The notes: generated by a model not told the origin, from the sequence alone. Shown: positions 1-8,094, numbered from the stretch's first letter. The stretch is 64,000 nt of DNA from SZUA-430 sp964547645 (GCA_964547645.1 CAZJOM010000004.1:37534-101533), one strand, 5' to 3'. Numbers and translations are program-made.

Positions 1-797
1 AATCCCGGATACTCCCGGCAGGCCGCCAGCAACTCCTTGATCGGATATTTCTTGTTGAGCGGCACGATCACGTCGCGAACCGCATCGCGCGGCGCGTGCA
101 GCGAAATTGCGAGCATCGAGCCGATCTCTTCGCCGGCTTTCGGGATCATCGGCACGACGCCGGCGGTCGAGAGCGTGATCCGCCGCTTCGACACCGACAG
201 TCCTTCGCCGTCCGCAATCACGTTGATCGCATCGCGCACGTTATCGAAGTTGTAGAGCGGCTCGCCCATGCCCATCATGACGATGTTCGTGATCTGCCGC
301 TCTTCCGAGTTCCGCCCCGCGCGCGGCCATTCGCGCAGATCGTCCCGCGCCACCAGCACTTGGGAGACGATCTCGGACGCCGTCAGATTGCGCACCAGCT
401 TCTGCGTACCCGTGTGACAGAACCGGCATGTCAGCGTGCAGCCGACTTGGCTCGAGATGCAGAGTGTCCCCCGATCCTCGTCCGGAATGAAAACGGTCTC
501 GATCTCAACGCCGGGTCCGAACCGGATCAGCCACTTGCGCGTCCCATCCGACGACACTTGCGCTTCGACGACCTGCGGCCGCGTCATCGAGAACTTGTCG
601 GCGAACTCGGCGCGCAACGGCTTGGCCAGCGTCGTGATCGCTTCGAACCCCGTCGCGCCTTGCACATACATCGCGTTCCAGAGCTGGTTCGCCCGCATCG
701 ACTGATGCCGCGCCTCGACGCCGGCGGCCCCGAGCGCGGTCTTCAACCCGTCGCGCGTCAAACCGATCAGACTTGCCTTCGAGGAACCCGTCATCAT
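1..797 (-). CDS. rlmN: Dual-specificity RNA methyltransferase RlmN (3' end cut by window)
   Basis: Radical-SAM enzyme that methylates C2 of adenosine 2503 in 23S rRNA and of A37 in some tRNAs. The translation has the RlmN-type cluster motif C120-x3-C124-x2-C127 (read as GCTLTCRFCHTG), a following glycine-rich MMGMGEP segment and a LSTAG segment. Two adjacent ATG codons begin at 797 and 794; I used the first. The frame is open to base 1, so the C-terminal part lies outside the window. The gene follows an IalB-family gene on the same strand, a pairing frequent in Alphaproteobacteria, but a strong terminator separates them. Confidence 0.95.
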   Translation of the reverse strand, partial: MMTGSSKASLIGLTRDGLKTALGAAGVEARHQSMRANQLWNAMYVQGATGFEAITTLAKPLRAEFADKFSMTRPQVVEAQVSSDGTRKWLIRFGPGVEIETVFIPDEDRGTLCISSQVGCTLTCRFCHTGTQKLVRNLTASEIVSQVLVARDDLREWPRAGRNSEERQITNIVMMGMGEPLYNFDNVRDAINVIADGEGLSVSKRRITLSTAGVVPMIPKAGEEIGSMLAISLHAPRDAVRDVIVPLNKKYPIKELLAACREYPG

Positions 798-810
798 CCG
801 TCCAAACGAA

Positions 811-838
811 AAGGGCGGCTGAACCTTCAGCCGCCCTT
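811..838 (-). terminator. Rho-independent terminator after the IalB-like gene
   Basis: Perfect 13-bp inverted repeat (AAGGGCGGCTGAA / TTCAGCCGCCCTT) with a 2-nt loop, followed on the minus strand by CTTTTCGTTT. It lies 35 bp past the stop of the IalB-like gene and 14 bp ahead of rlmN, so it should end the upstream transcript and give rlmN its own or an attenuated promoter. Confidence 0.85.
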
Positions 839-872
839 GAAAACAGGCCCTGAATTCGACCGCTAAAGCGTT

Positions 873-1388
873 CTATTTGCAGCCTTCCGTCATTTTGTCG
901 AGTGCGGCTGAGAGGCCCTTCAGCGAATACGTGTCCGTGGTCAACGTGCCGCGCTTGGAAAAGCCTTTAACCGTCATATCCGCCGCGCCCCGCATGGCGG
1001 TGATCAGCCGCTGTTCGTCCGGCTTCGCCTGCAGCCACGCGCCGTCGGCTTTGGTGAAGAAGTTGAACTTGTCTGAGCCGACCTGAACCGTGGCCTCGGA
1101 CGCGTCCTTGAATTGGTAGCCGATCACGACCGAAGGCTCGTTCGCGATCCCCTGCTTGGGCCACGTCGTGATGAGGAAATAGATCGCGTCGCGCTTGGCG
1201 GTAGCTGGTTCCTTCGTTTGCGGCTGCGTCACCGCCCAGCACACGGTGCCGCGTGCATCCGACGTCTTGTAAGCCTCCCAGGCATCGAACGTGCCGAGCA
1301 ATGTGGGGCCCGTCTGGGCAAATGCCGCGGCTGCGCCAAGACACGTGGCAACCACCGCAAGCGCGATCCGACCAAGGGGAAGGAACAT
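873..1388 (-). CDS. Invasion-associated locus B (IalB) family secreted protein
   Basis: 171-residue protein with a clear Sec signal peptide (about residues 1-26, ending AAAAFAQ), so it is periplasmic or exported. The mature part contains the IalB-family features: an internal Cys in GTVCWAV, a MRGAADMTVKGFSKRGT segment and a C-terminal EGC. The molecular function of the family is not settled; the name comes from Bartonella, and homologues are common in non-pathogenic Alphaproteobacteria. The frame extends upstream to 1547, but ATG 1388 has AAGGTG eight bases ahead and begins the signal peptide, so I chose it. A strong terminator follows the stop. Confidence 0.8.
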   Translation of the reverse strand: MFLPLGRIALAVVATCLGAAAAFAQTGPTLLGTFDAWEAYKTSDARGTVCWAVTQPQTKEPATAKRDAIYFLITTWPKQGIANEPSVVIGYQFKDASEATVQVGSDKFNFFTKADGAWLQAKPDEQRLITAMRGAADMTVKGFSKRGTLTTDTYSLKGLSAALDKMTEGCK

Positions 1389-1576
1389 CGAGAGCACCTT
1401 TGCTTGAAACCAAAACGGCCGTTCTGCGGCCCGCCGCCTCGAAACGAAGCAGCACCCCAAACGACAGCCTATTGTGTCGCCTATCTGGGGCAACTTTGTG
1501 AAGCCCCTTCCTGCAACCACTGCGGCCGAAAGTTCGATTTCCGCCACCTTAACGGGTTTGCTAGGTTGCCCCCGCC

Positions 1577-2170
1577 ATGCAGCCTGCTTCGGCCCAAGAC
1601 ACCGCCGCCACCGACCCGGACCGGGAAGCCCTCGCCGGATTCGTGGAGGCTATTGCCGCCAGAGCCGACAAGGCGGCCTTCGCGGCCCTGTTCAAACACT
1701 TCGCGCCCAAAATCAAAGGCTATCTGGTCAAGATCGGCACCGACCGCGGCCAGGCGGAGGAACTGACCCAAGAGGTCATGCTCACCGTTTGGCGCAAAGC
1801 GGCGCAATTCGACCGGAGCCAGGCATCGGTCTCGACCTGGATGTTCACGATCGCCCGCAACCGCCGCATCGACGCAGTCCGCCGCGAAAAGCGGCCGGAG
1901 CTCGATCCCGCCGATCCGATGCTTGTGCCCGAGGAGCCGGCCGCAGCCGACGAACGCCTCGACGCGCTCGACCGCGAAGCGCGGATCGCACGTGCGATCA
2001 AAACGCTGCCGCAGGAACAAGCCGACCTGGTTCACGAAGCCTTCTACCTGGCGAAATCGCACAGCCAGATAGCGGAGGAAACAAAGATCCCGCTCGGAAC
2101 CGTCAAGTCGAGGCTGCGCCTGGCCTTCGGCCGTTTGCGCAAAGCCATTGAGGGGGAAGAGGGCTTATGA
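1577..2170 (+). CDS. ECF sigma-70 factor paired with a ChrR anti-sigma factor
   Basis: 197-residue group-IV sigma factor. Region 2 spans about residues 35-103 (including TFIARNRRIDAVRR-like promoter-melting residues) and region 4 spans about 145-192 with a helix-turn-helix (SQIAEETKIPLGTVKSRL). Region 3 is absent, as expected for ECF factors. Its stop overlaps the start of the ChrR gene (ATGA at 2167). By analogy with Rhodobacter RpoE-ChrR it probably responds to singlet oxygen or related oxidants; that role is inferred. I found no convincing autoregulatory promoter in the 188-bp gap to the divergent IalB-like gene. Confidence 0.92.
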   Translation: MQPASAQDTAATDPDREALAGFVEAIAARADKAAFAALFKHFAPKIKGYLVKIGTDRGQAEELTQEVMLTVWRKAAQFDRSQASVSTWMFTIARNRRIDAVRREKRPELDPADPMLVPEEPAAADERLDALDREARIARAIKTLPQEQADLVHEAFYLAKSHSQIAEETKIPLGTVKSRLRLAFGRLRKAIEGEEGL

Positions 2171-2835
2171 CCGACGCAAACCCGCTCCACCATCCAAGCG
2201 CCACGCTGTTGGCGGCAGCCGCATCCGGCCGCCTTTCGCCTGCCGTGACGCGCATTGTGAGCGCGCACGCGAAACTCTGCCCGCGTTGTCGCGCGTTGAT
2301 GGCCGAAACCGAGACCATCGCTGGCGCCGCGCTCGATTTGGACGCGGGCGTCGACCTCGCGCCGGACGCCCTAGACCGCGCGCTCGCAGCCCTGACCAAC
2401 GAGCCGCAAGCCGCTGCCTCCTTGCCGGAAGCATTGTTGGCTTTGCCCGAAGAAGTGCACGACCTCGTTTCGTCATCGATTGGCAAGGCGCAATGGCGCT
2501 CCGGCGGGATGGGTTTGCGTATTCTCGATCTCGATCTTCCCAAAACTGCCGAGGGCGAATCCTTCCAGTTGTTCCGGATCGAGCCCGGCTATGGCCCGCC
2601 ACGCCATACGCACGGCGGCCAGGAGTTCACACTGGTCCTGACCGGCGCCTTCAAGGACGAAACCGGCACCTACAAAGCCGGCGACATCGAAATCGGCGAC
2701 GGCAGCATCACGCACCGCCCGGTGGCCGAACCTGGCGAAATCTGTTTTGCCTTGGCGGTCACAACCGCACCGCTGAAATTCACCGGGCCGCTTGGCGTAC
2801 TGCAACGCGTGCTGAACTTCGGCCGGCCGAAATGA
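2167..2835 (+). CDS. chrR: ChrR-type zinc anti-sigma factor with cupin sensor domain
   Basis: 222-residue anti-sigma factor. The N-terminal zinc domain shows His8/His9, then H34-x3-C38-x2-C41. The C-terminal cupin-like domain carries H147, H149, E153 and H183. In Rhodobacter sphaeroides ChrR the cupin ligands are H141, H143, E147 and H177, so all four are conserved with a constant +6 offset. The N-terminal domain should hold the upstream sigma factor inactive, and the cupin domain is needed for release under singlet oxygen in the studied homologue. It overlaps genes on both sides by 4 bp, which suggests translational coupling. Confidence 0.9.
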   Translation: MTDANPLHHPSATLLAAAASGRLSPAVTRIVSAHAKLCPRCRALMAETETIAGAALDLDAGVDLAPDALDRALAALTNEPQAAASLPEALLALPEEVHDLVSSSIGKAQWRSGGMGLRILDLDLPKTAEGESFQLFRIEPGYGPPRHTHGGQEFTLVLTGAFKDETGTYKAGDIEIGDGSITHRPVAEPGEICFALAVTTAPLKFTGPLGVLQRVLNFGRPK

Positions 2836-3833
2836 ATCCCATTCTTGTCGAAGTCACCCGGGGTGATCGGGTCGAAAGCGCTCATCGGGGCGCCATCGCC
2901 GTCGCCGATGCCTCGGGCAAGCTCGTCGCCAAATGGGGCGACATCGACGCAGCCGTCTTCCCCCGCTCCGCGTTCAAATCGCTGCAAAGCCTGCCGCTCG
3001 TCGAAACCGGCGCGGCCGACGCGCTACGCCTTGGCGAGGAGGAACTGGCGCTCGCTTGCGCCTCGCACTCGAGTGAAGCGATGCATGTCGAACGTGTCGA
3101 AGCCTGGCTCACCCGCATCGACTGCGCCGAGAGCGATCTCGCCTGCGGCCCGCACCTCCCGTTCCACGAGCCGACCGCCCACGCGATGCTCCGCGCCGGC
3201 GAACGCCCTTGCCGCCTGCACAACAACTGCTCCGGCAAGCACACCGGTTTCCTCAGTGTCGCCCGCCACTTGCGCATCGCGGTTGAAGGCTACGAGCGCC
3301 CCGATCATCCGGTGCAGGTGTTGGCCCGCCAAGCGATCGCAGATCTTTGCGATCTCAAACCCGACGCCATGCCGATCGCCATCGACGGCTGCGCTGCGCC
3401 GAACTACGCCATCCCGCTCACGAACCTCGCCCGCGCGATGGCTCGCTTAGGCGATCCGGCGAAGCTGTCACCCGATCGCGCAAAGGCAGCATCGCGGCTG
3501 ACGAATGCGTGGAAGGCCCATCCGCTTCTTGTGTCCGGCACTGGCCGCGCTTGCGCCGACATGATCGAAGCCACCCGCGACCGCACAGTCGTGAAGACCG
3601 GCGCCGAAGGCGTGTTCACGGCGGTGTTGCCTGGGAAAGGCCTCGGCATCGCACTCAAAATAGACGACGGCGCAACGCGCGCCGCCGAAGCCGCGATGGC
3701 AAAACTTCTGGTGTTGTTGGGTGTCGCAGACGAAGCCGTGCTGGCGAAACACATTCGCCCCGCCATGCGCAATTGGCGCGGCGACGTGGTGGGCGAGCGC
3801 CGCACGACGGCAGCGCTCGCGAAACTTCAGTAG
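2832..3833 (+). CDS. L-asparaginase of the Asparaginase_II (Rhizobium etli) family
   Basis: 333-residue enzyme predicted to hydrolyse L-asparagine to aspartate and ammonia. It belongs to the Asparaginase_II family, unrelated to the E. coli enzymes. It has the motif NNCSGKHTG with Cys133 and Lys136 and a later DGCAAPN with Cys187. These match Cys135, Lys138 and Cys189, the catalytic/zinc residues of the R. etli enzyme ReAV, with a constant offset of 2. The start codon overlaps the chrR stop (ATGA), so it is translationally coupled to a stress regulator. It overlaps the convergent downstream gene by 7 bp. Confidence 0.9.
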   Translation: MNPILVEVTRGDRVESAHRGAIAVADASGKLVAKWGDIDAAVFPRSAFKSLQSLPLVETGAADALRLGEEELALACASHSSEAMHVERVEAWLTRIDCAESDLACGPHLPFHEPTAHAMLRAGERPCRLHNNCSGKHTGFLSVARHLRIAVEGYERPDHPVQVLARQAIADLCDLKPDAMPIAIDGCAAPNYAIPLTNLARAMARLGDPAKLSPDRAKAASRLTNAWKAHPLLVSGTGRACADMIEATRDRTVVKTGAEGVFTAVLPGKGLGIALKIDDGATRAAEAAMAKLLVLLGVADEAVLAKHIRPAMRNWRGDVVGERRTTAALAKLQ

Positions 3834-4201
3834 GATGCTTGAGACGCCGGCGCTTTCGGCGGCAGCTGTTCGATCGTGTTGATCACGCAGCGATCGGCGA
3901 AGCCATGCCGTCCGACGACGATCTTGTCGCCGGCACTCAAGCAAATGCCGGGCCTTGCCTCGACGCGTGCGAACAGCGCCCAGCGCATCTCGCGGCAGCT
4001 GTTGGCGAACGTCACTTTGTAGCGCCGGCTCGGCCCCGTCTCGATGATCGCCGAGTAATCGTCGATCTCTTTGAAGTTATCGATCTGGCTGACGAACGGG
4101 CAGGGGCGGGCAGGTGGCGGTGCATCCGCCATTGCAGGCGCCACCGTCGCAAACACAAGCGCAGCCGCAAACGCGCGCCTCAGTACGGGAGAGTGAACCA
4201 T
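3827..4201 (-). CDS. Small secreted protein, DUF6491-like
   Basis: 124 residues with a signal peptide (about 1-25, ending PAMAD). The mature part has two cysteines before and after a FANSCREMRWA segment and a later LSAGDKIVV; this pattern resembles DUF6491 proteins, which have no known function. The frame is open further upstream to 4498, but ATG 4201 begins the signal peptide. The 3' end overlaps that of the convergent asparaginase gene by 7 bp. Family assignment is from memory of the motif and is tentative. Confidence 0.65.
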   Translation of the reverse strand: MVHSPVLRRAFAAALVFATVAPAMADAPPPARPCPFVSQIDNFKEIDDYSAIIETGPSRRYKVTFANSCREMRWALFARVEARPGICLSAGDKIVVGRHGFADRCVINTIEQLPPKAPASQASY

Positions 4202-4358
4202 CGCTGTCTCCGGGGGATAGAGAACGCGACCATCATAACCGATAAAGGCCTGAACCATCCATGAACGTGTGCTCACGAAGACGAGACCCGTCTCTTGGCC
4301 TTTGCGTGCCGCTCGCCTAACGTCCCGCCCGAAAACACATTGCCCCTTGGAGAACCCT

Positions 4359-5357
4359 ATGAAAGCCATGCTTTGCAAAGAATACGGGCCGCCGGACAGC
4401 TTGGTCCTGACCGAAATGCCGAGCCCGAAACCGGAAGCCGGCCAAGCGCTGATCTCGGTCAAAGCCGCAGGCGTCAACTTCCCCGACGTGCTGATCATTC
4501 AGAACAAGTACCAGTTCAAGCCGGCGCTCCCCTTCGCGCCCGGCGGCGAAGTTGCGGGCATCGTGAAGGAAATCGGCCCCGGTGTGACGAACGTCAAAGT
4601 CGGCGACCGCGTGATCGGCTCGACCGGCTTCGGCGGCTTCGCGGAAGAAGTCTGCGCGCCTGCCGCGCGTTGCATCCCGTTCCCCTCGAACATCGACTTC
4701 GTCGAAGCCTCGGCGTTCGTGATGACTTACGGCACCTCGCACCACGCGCTGAAAGACCGCGCGAACCTGAAGAAGGGTGAAACGCTGCTCGTGCTCGGCG
4801 CCGCCGGCGGCGTCGGCATCGCAGCCGTTGAGATCGGCAAGATCATGGGCGCTCGCGTCGTGGCTGCCTGCTCAACCCAAGAAAAAGTCGACTTCTGCAT
4901 CGCGCACGGCGCCGATGCCGGCATCGTCTATCCGGAAAATCCGCTGAACCGCGACGCCCAAAAGAAACTGTCGGAGGACCTGAAGAAAGTCCTCGGCGGC
5001 GACGGCGCCCACGTCATCTACGACGGCGTTGGCGGCGATTACGCTGAGCCCGCGCTCCGCTCGATCGCGTGGGAAGGGCGCTACCTCGTCGTGGGCTTCC
5101 CGGCAGGCATTCCGTCGATCCCGCTGAACCTAACCTTGCTCAAAGGCTGCCAGGTCATCGGCGTCTTCTGGGGCGCCTTCACCGCCCGCGAACCGAAGCG
5201 CAACCAAGAAAACCTGACCGAGCTCATGCGCTGGATCCAAGAGGGCAAACTGAAACCGACAGTCTCTAAGACCTACCCGTTGGCCAAAGCCGCCGAAGCC
5301 CTCAACGAAATCGCCGACCGCAAAGTGAAGGGCAAAGTCGTCATCACGATGGGCTAA
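4359..5357 (+). CDS. NADPH:quinone oxidoreductase (zinc-independent MDR family)
   Basis: 332-residue medium-chain dehydrogenase/reductase. The N-terminal GroES-like domain has AGVNFPD (about 37-43). The Rossmann nucleotide loop GAAGGVG lies at 147-153. The zinc ligands of alcohol dehydrogenases are missing, which fits the quinone oxidoreductase branch (Qor/YhdH-like). It should carry out NAD(P)H-dependent reduction of quinones or enones in the cytoplasm. ATG 4359 follows TTGGAGAACCCT; an in-frame start further up at 4269 would add a low-quality N-terminus. A 6-bp GCGCGC hairpin and then a long palindromic repeat follow the stop. Confidence 0.9.
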   Translation: MKAMLCKEYGPPDSLVLTEMPSPKPEAGQALISVKAAGVNFPDVLIIQNKYQFKPALPFAPGGEVAGIVKEIGPGVTNVKVGDRVIGSTGFGGFAEEVCAPAARCIPFPSNIDFVEASAFVMTYGTSHHALKDRANLKKGETLLVLGAAGGVGIAAVEIGKIMGARVVAACSTQEKVDFCIAHGADAGIVYPENPLNRDAQKKLSEDLKKVLGGDGAHVIYDGVGGDYAEPALRSIAWEGRYLVVGFPAGIPSIPLNLTLLKGCQVIGVFWGAFTAREPKRNQENLTELMRWIQEGKLKPTVSKTYPLAKAAEALNEIADRKVKGKVVITMG

Positions 5358-5386
5358 TCGCGCGCTTCAGCGCGCCTGTGAGTCAG

Positions 5387-5502
5387 CCTCACACGAAGCC
5401 ACGAAGGTCATAAGGTTGCACGAAGGGAAGATCGGGGCGCGCATGCGCGCGCCAACCCCTTTCCTTCGTGGGACCTTCAAAACTTCGTGGCTTTGTGTGA
5501 GG
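5387..5502. repeat. Nested palindromic repeat element, copy A
   Basis: 116 bp built from three nested stems. Outer stem 5387-5406 / 5483-5502 (20 bp, one G-T wobble; right arm CTTCGTGGCTTTGTGTGAGG). Middle stem around GCACGAAGG (5418) and CCTTCGTG (5463). Inner stem GGCGCGC (5436-5442) / GCGCGCC (5447-5453) with loop ATGC. Copy B at 39363-39502 has the same outer arms but a different inner hairpin. It lies downstream of a plus-strand gene and of a probable minus-strand terminator. Confidence 0.9.
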
Positions 5503-5532
5503 CGGTCTCTCCTCAGAACGAACCCAAAAAAA

Positions 5533-5561
5533 GAAGGGCCCCACAGCGGGGGCCCTTTCTT
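5533..5561 (-). terminator. Strong terminator, minus strand (possibly bidirectional)
   Basis: Stem AAGGGCCCC (5534-5542) / GGGGCCCTT (5549-5557) with a 6-nt loop. On the minus strand it is followed by seven T residues. On the plus strand the tail is TCTTCGTTT, so it could also work there. Its position 20 bp after the stop of the small minus-strand frame at 5582-5686 suggests that something is transcribed from that strand. Confidence 0.8.
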
Positions 5562-5581
5562 CGTTTCGGCAGTCCGGTCGC

Positions 5582-5686
5582 TTAGCGCGTGCCGAACAAA
5601 ACGCCGAAGAACCAGCTGAAAACACCTTGCTTCGATGAGGCGTGCTCATTTCGCGGTGCAAGATACAGCGGATATGCCTTATACAT
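5582..5686 (-). CDS. Possible 34-residue small protein
   Basis: Short frame reading MYKAYPLYLAP... and ending FSWFFGVLFGTR, with an aromatic/hydrophobic C-terminus. GAGG lies about 8 bases upstream of ATG 5686, and a strong terminator in the matching orientation lies just past the stop. The frame is open further upstream, with alternative starts up to 5875 that would overlap the divergent LysR gene. I do not recognise a family. Evidence is context only: ribosome site, terminator and isolated position. Confidence 0.4.
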   Translation of the reverse strand: MYKAYPLYLAPRNEHASSKQGVFSWFFGVLFGTR

Positions 5687-5804
5687 TGGAAGCCTCGCTT
5701 TTCTCGTTGAATGACTTATCTGAGCCAAAATATGGCGACCGGCCCGCGTTAATTCAAACGAGGACTTCTCATTGAAATCATGAGAATATTTCATATAATA
5801 GCGC

Positions 5805-6683
5805 ATGCAACGTCGCCTTCCCCCCTTGAATTCCCTGCGCGCCTTCGAATCCGCGGCCCGATTGCTGAGTTTCACAAAGGCCGCCGATGAATTGGCCGTG
5901 ACCCAAAGCGCCGTCAGCCATCAGGTCAAGGCTCTGGAGGACTGGGCCGGCATCCCCCTGTTCCGCAGGGATGGCCGCGCGGTGGCGCTGACCGAGGCGG
6001 CGGCCAAATATCTCCCCGCCGTTTCAGCCGCGCTCGACCAGATCGCGCTGGCCAGCCGCAAGCTCCAAGCCGTCGACCCCGGCCAAGGTTGGCTGACGGT
6101 GGCCGTGATGCCCTCCTTTGCCGGCAAGTGGCTGGTGCCGCGCCTAGCCGCCTTCCGTGCCAAGCACCCCAACATTGACGTCTGGGTCGCCTCGTTCGAG
6201 CGCCAGACCGGCGCGCTCGATGCCGACGTCGACATCGCCATCCGCTATGGTCGCGAAGAATGGCCGGGCCTCACGCGCATCAAGTTCCTCGACGAAGAAC
6301 TTTTCCCCGTGTGCGCACCGGCGATGGCAGCGCAACTTAAGAACCCAACGGATCTAGCGCGCGCGACGCTACTTCACGACGAGCTCCGCGAAGACTGGGC
6401 GATGTGGCTCCGTGCGGCAGGCGTCACAACGGTAGACGCCACGCGCGGCCCCGGCTTCGACGACTCCGGCCTCCTCATCCAAGCCGCGATCGAAGGCCTG
6501 GGCGTCGCCCTCGGCCGCAGCGTCCTCGTCAAAGGCGACCTCGAAGCCGGCAGACTGGTTCGCCCCTTCCCAACCGCCATCCCCAGCGAAAGCGCGTACT
6601 ACCTGGTCTATCCCCCTGACCTAGAGAACGCTCCCAAAATCAAAGCCTTCCGCGAATGGATCCTGGCGGCGGCGGGGGCATAA
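5805..6683 (+). CDS. LysR-family regulator, GcvA-like
   Basis: 292-residue LysR-type transcriptional regulator. The N-terminal winged helix-turn-helix (about residues 6-65) includes FTKAADELAVTQSAVSHQV, and the periplasmic-binding-like effector domain follows (about 90-290). The opening RRLPPLNSLRAFE and the overall pattern resemble GcvA, the glycine-cleavage activator, but no gcv genes are adjacent, so the target is unknown. The upstream 150 bp are unusually AT-rich and probably hold its promoter. Confidence 0.9.
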   Translation: MQRRLPPLNSLRAFESAARLLSFTKAADELAVTQSAVSHQVKALEDWAGIPLFRRDGRAVALTEAAAKYLPAVSAALDQIALASRKLQAVDPGQGWLTVAVMPSFAGKWLVPRLAAFRAKHPNIDVWVASFERQTGALDADVDIAIRYGREEWPGLTRIKFLDEELFPVCAPAMAAQLKNPTDLARATLLHDELREDWAMWLRAAGVTTVDATRGPGFDDSGLLIQAAIEGLGVALGRSVLVKGDLEAGRLVRPFPTAIPSESAYYLVYPPDLENAPKIKAFREWILAAAGA

Positions 6684-6749
6684 CGAACCAATGGCGAAGA
6701 ATGAACCGCCAGCCGCTGTTAACCCGCCCAACATCCATGTGTTGTAAAA

Positions 6750-6768
6750 AATAACAGCAACTGTTATT
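6750..6768. promoter_or_regulatory. Palindromic operator candidate before the AAA/DUF4143 gene
   Basis: Perfect inverted repeat AATAACAG-CAA-CTGTTATT, ending 9 bases before the ATG at 6778, in an AT-rich patch unlike its surroundings. The position overlaps where a promoter core or ribosome-binding region should be, so binding there would repress. Neither the regulator nor the promoter elements are identified. Confidence 0.5.
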
Positions 6769-6777
6769 ATTTACGCA

Positions 6778-8094
6778 ATGGATTACGTCAGTCGAACCCT
6801 AGAACCTCGCCTGCGCGAGGCACTCGCCCTGATGCCGGCCGTGTTCGTCAACGGCCCGCGCCAGGCCGGTAAGAGCACGCTCGCGCGCCACTTGGCGCAA
6901 GCCGGATTCGACGCGCACTATGTGACATTCGACAACGTCGCAACGCTTGCGGCCGCCACGCGCGACCCTGAAGCCTTCCTTCGCGGGTTCGCAAAGCCCG
7001 TCATCATCGACGAAGTGCAAATGGTCCCCGCGATCTTTCGCGCACTGAAGCTCGTGATTGACGAACGGCGCGCAACCGCCAAAGCGAACGCCAACGGGCG
7101 CTTTCTGTTGACTGGCTCGGCCAACGTGATGGCTCTTCCCGAACTATCGCAAGCGCTCGTCGGGCGCATGGCGGTGTTGTCGCTTTACCCATTCTCGGCG
7201 TGCGAAACGCTGGGCGACGCGAAGCCGGTCGTCAACGCTTGGTTCGATCGCCCGATCGCATTTGCGAGCAATCAGCGGACCACCGCGCTCGACGCCGTCA
7301 TTCGCCGCGCAACCTTTCCTGAGATTGCCGGCGCGAAGTCCGAAGCGGCCGCACTCTGGTTCGACGGCTATCTGACGGCGCTTCTGCAGCGCGACGTGAA
7401 GCAACTTGCCGACGTCGAGAACATCCCCGCTCTGCCGAACATCGTCAAAGTGCTGGCCGCCAGAGCTGCCGGCTTGCTCAACGATGCCGATTGCGCCCGC
7501 GACGCAAAGCTGAACACGATGACCTACCGGCGGTATCGCGCGCTGTTGCAACAGGCATTCCTGATCGCACTGGTGCCGCCGTGGCACCGCAACCTTGCGA
7601 AACGTGTGATCAAATCGCCAAAACTCTTCTTCGTGGACACCGGCCTCCTCGTGCACGAACTCGGCGCGGACCCGCGCAGCCTCAAGGATCAGAACCCGCC
7701 GCTCTACGGCCGCATCCTGGAGAATTTCGTCGCCACCGAACTGATGAAGCAGCTAACCGCGATCCCCGAGGCGTCGCTCCACCACTTTCGCACGGTCGAC
7801 GGCAAGGAAGTTGACTTCGTGATCGAACGCCGCAACGGCAAGCTCGTCGGCGTCGAAGTGAAAGCTGCCAGTACGGTCACCGCCACCGATTTCGCTGGCC
7901 TGCAAACCCTCAAGAGCCAAGCCGGCAAAGATTTCGTGCGCGGCATCGTCCTCCATCAAGGCACGGACACGCTACCGTTCGGGGAAGATATGTTCGCCAT
8001 GCCGCTTGAAGCGCTATGGGCCGTCGAAAAGCGCGTCCCAGAAAAACCGGGCGTCCGCCGCACGGCGAGGCGCAGACCCAGGACGAGAACTTAG
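6778..8094 (+). CDS. AAA ATPase with DUF4143 domain
   Basis: 438 residues. The AAA_14 ATPase domain has Walker A GPRQAGKST (26-34), Walker B as PVIIDEVQMVP (about 75-85) and a sensor-like LLTGSANVM. The C-terminal DUF4143 part contains VDTGLLVHELG and a PD-(D/E)xK-like nuclease signature (EVDFVIERRNGK ... GVEVKAA). Such stand-alone ATPases are abundant and often horizontally exchanged; their cellular role is unknown. The gene follows a short palindrome, has no same-strand partner in contact and starts a patch of accessory genes (to 9.5 kb). A terminator follows at 8176. Confidence 0.9.
   Translation: MDYVSRTLEPRLREALALMPAVFVNGPRQAGKSTLARHLAQAGFDAHYVTFDNVATLAAATRDPEAFLRGFAKPVIIDEVQMVPAIFRALKLVIDERRATAKANANGRFLLTGSANVMALPELSQALVGRMAVLSLYPFSACETLGDAKPVVNAWFDRPIAFASNQRTTALDAVIRRATFPEIAGAKSEAAALWFDGYLTALLQRDVKQLADVENIPALPNIVKVLAARAAGLLNDADCARDAKLNTMTYRRYRALLQQAFLIALVPPWHRNLAKRVIKSPKLFFVDTGLLVHELGADPRSLKDQNPPLYGRILENFVATELMKQLTAIPEASLHHFRTVDGKEVDFVIERRNGKLVGVEVKAASTVTATDFAGLQTLKSQAGKDFVRGIVLHQGTDTLPFGEDMFAMPLEALWAVEKRVPEKPGVRRTARRRPRTRT

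Larger units (their letters stand above)
5358..5804. other. 447-bp intergenic region
   Basis: Contains, in order: a GCGCGC-TTCA-GCGCGC hairpin at 5360-5375 without a T-tract, palindromic element copy A (5387-5502), a minus-strand terminator (5533-5561), a possible 34-codon minus-strand gene (5582-5686) and an AT-rich stretch (about 5640-5800) that probably carries the promoter of the LysR gene. Confidence 0.8.
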
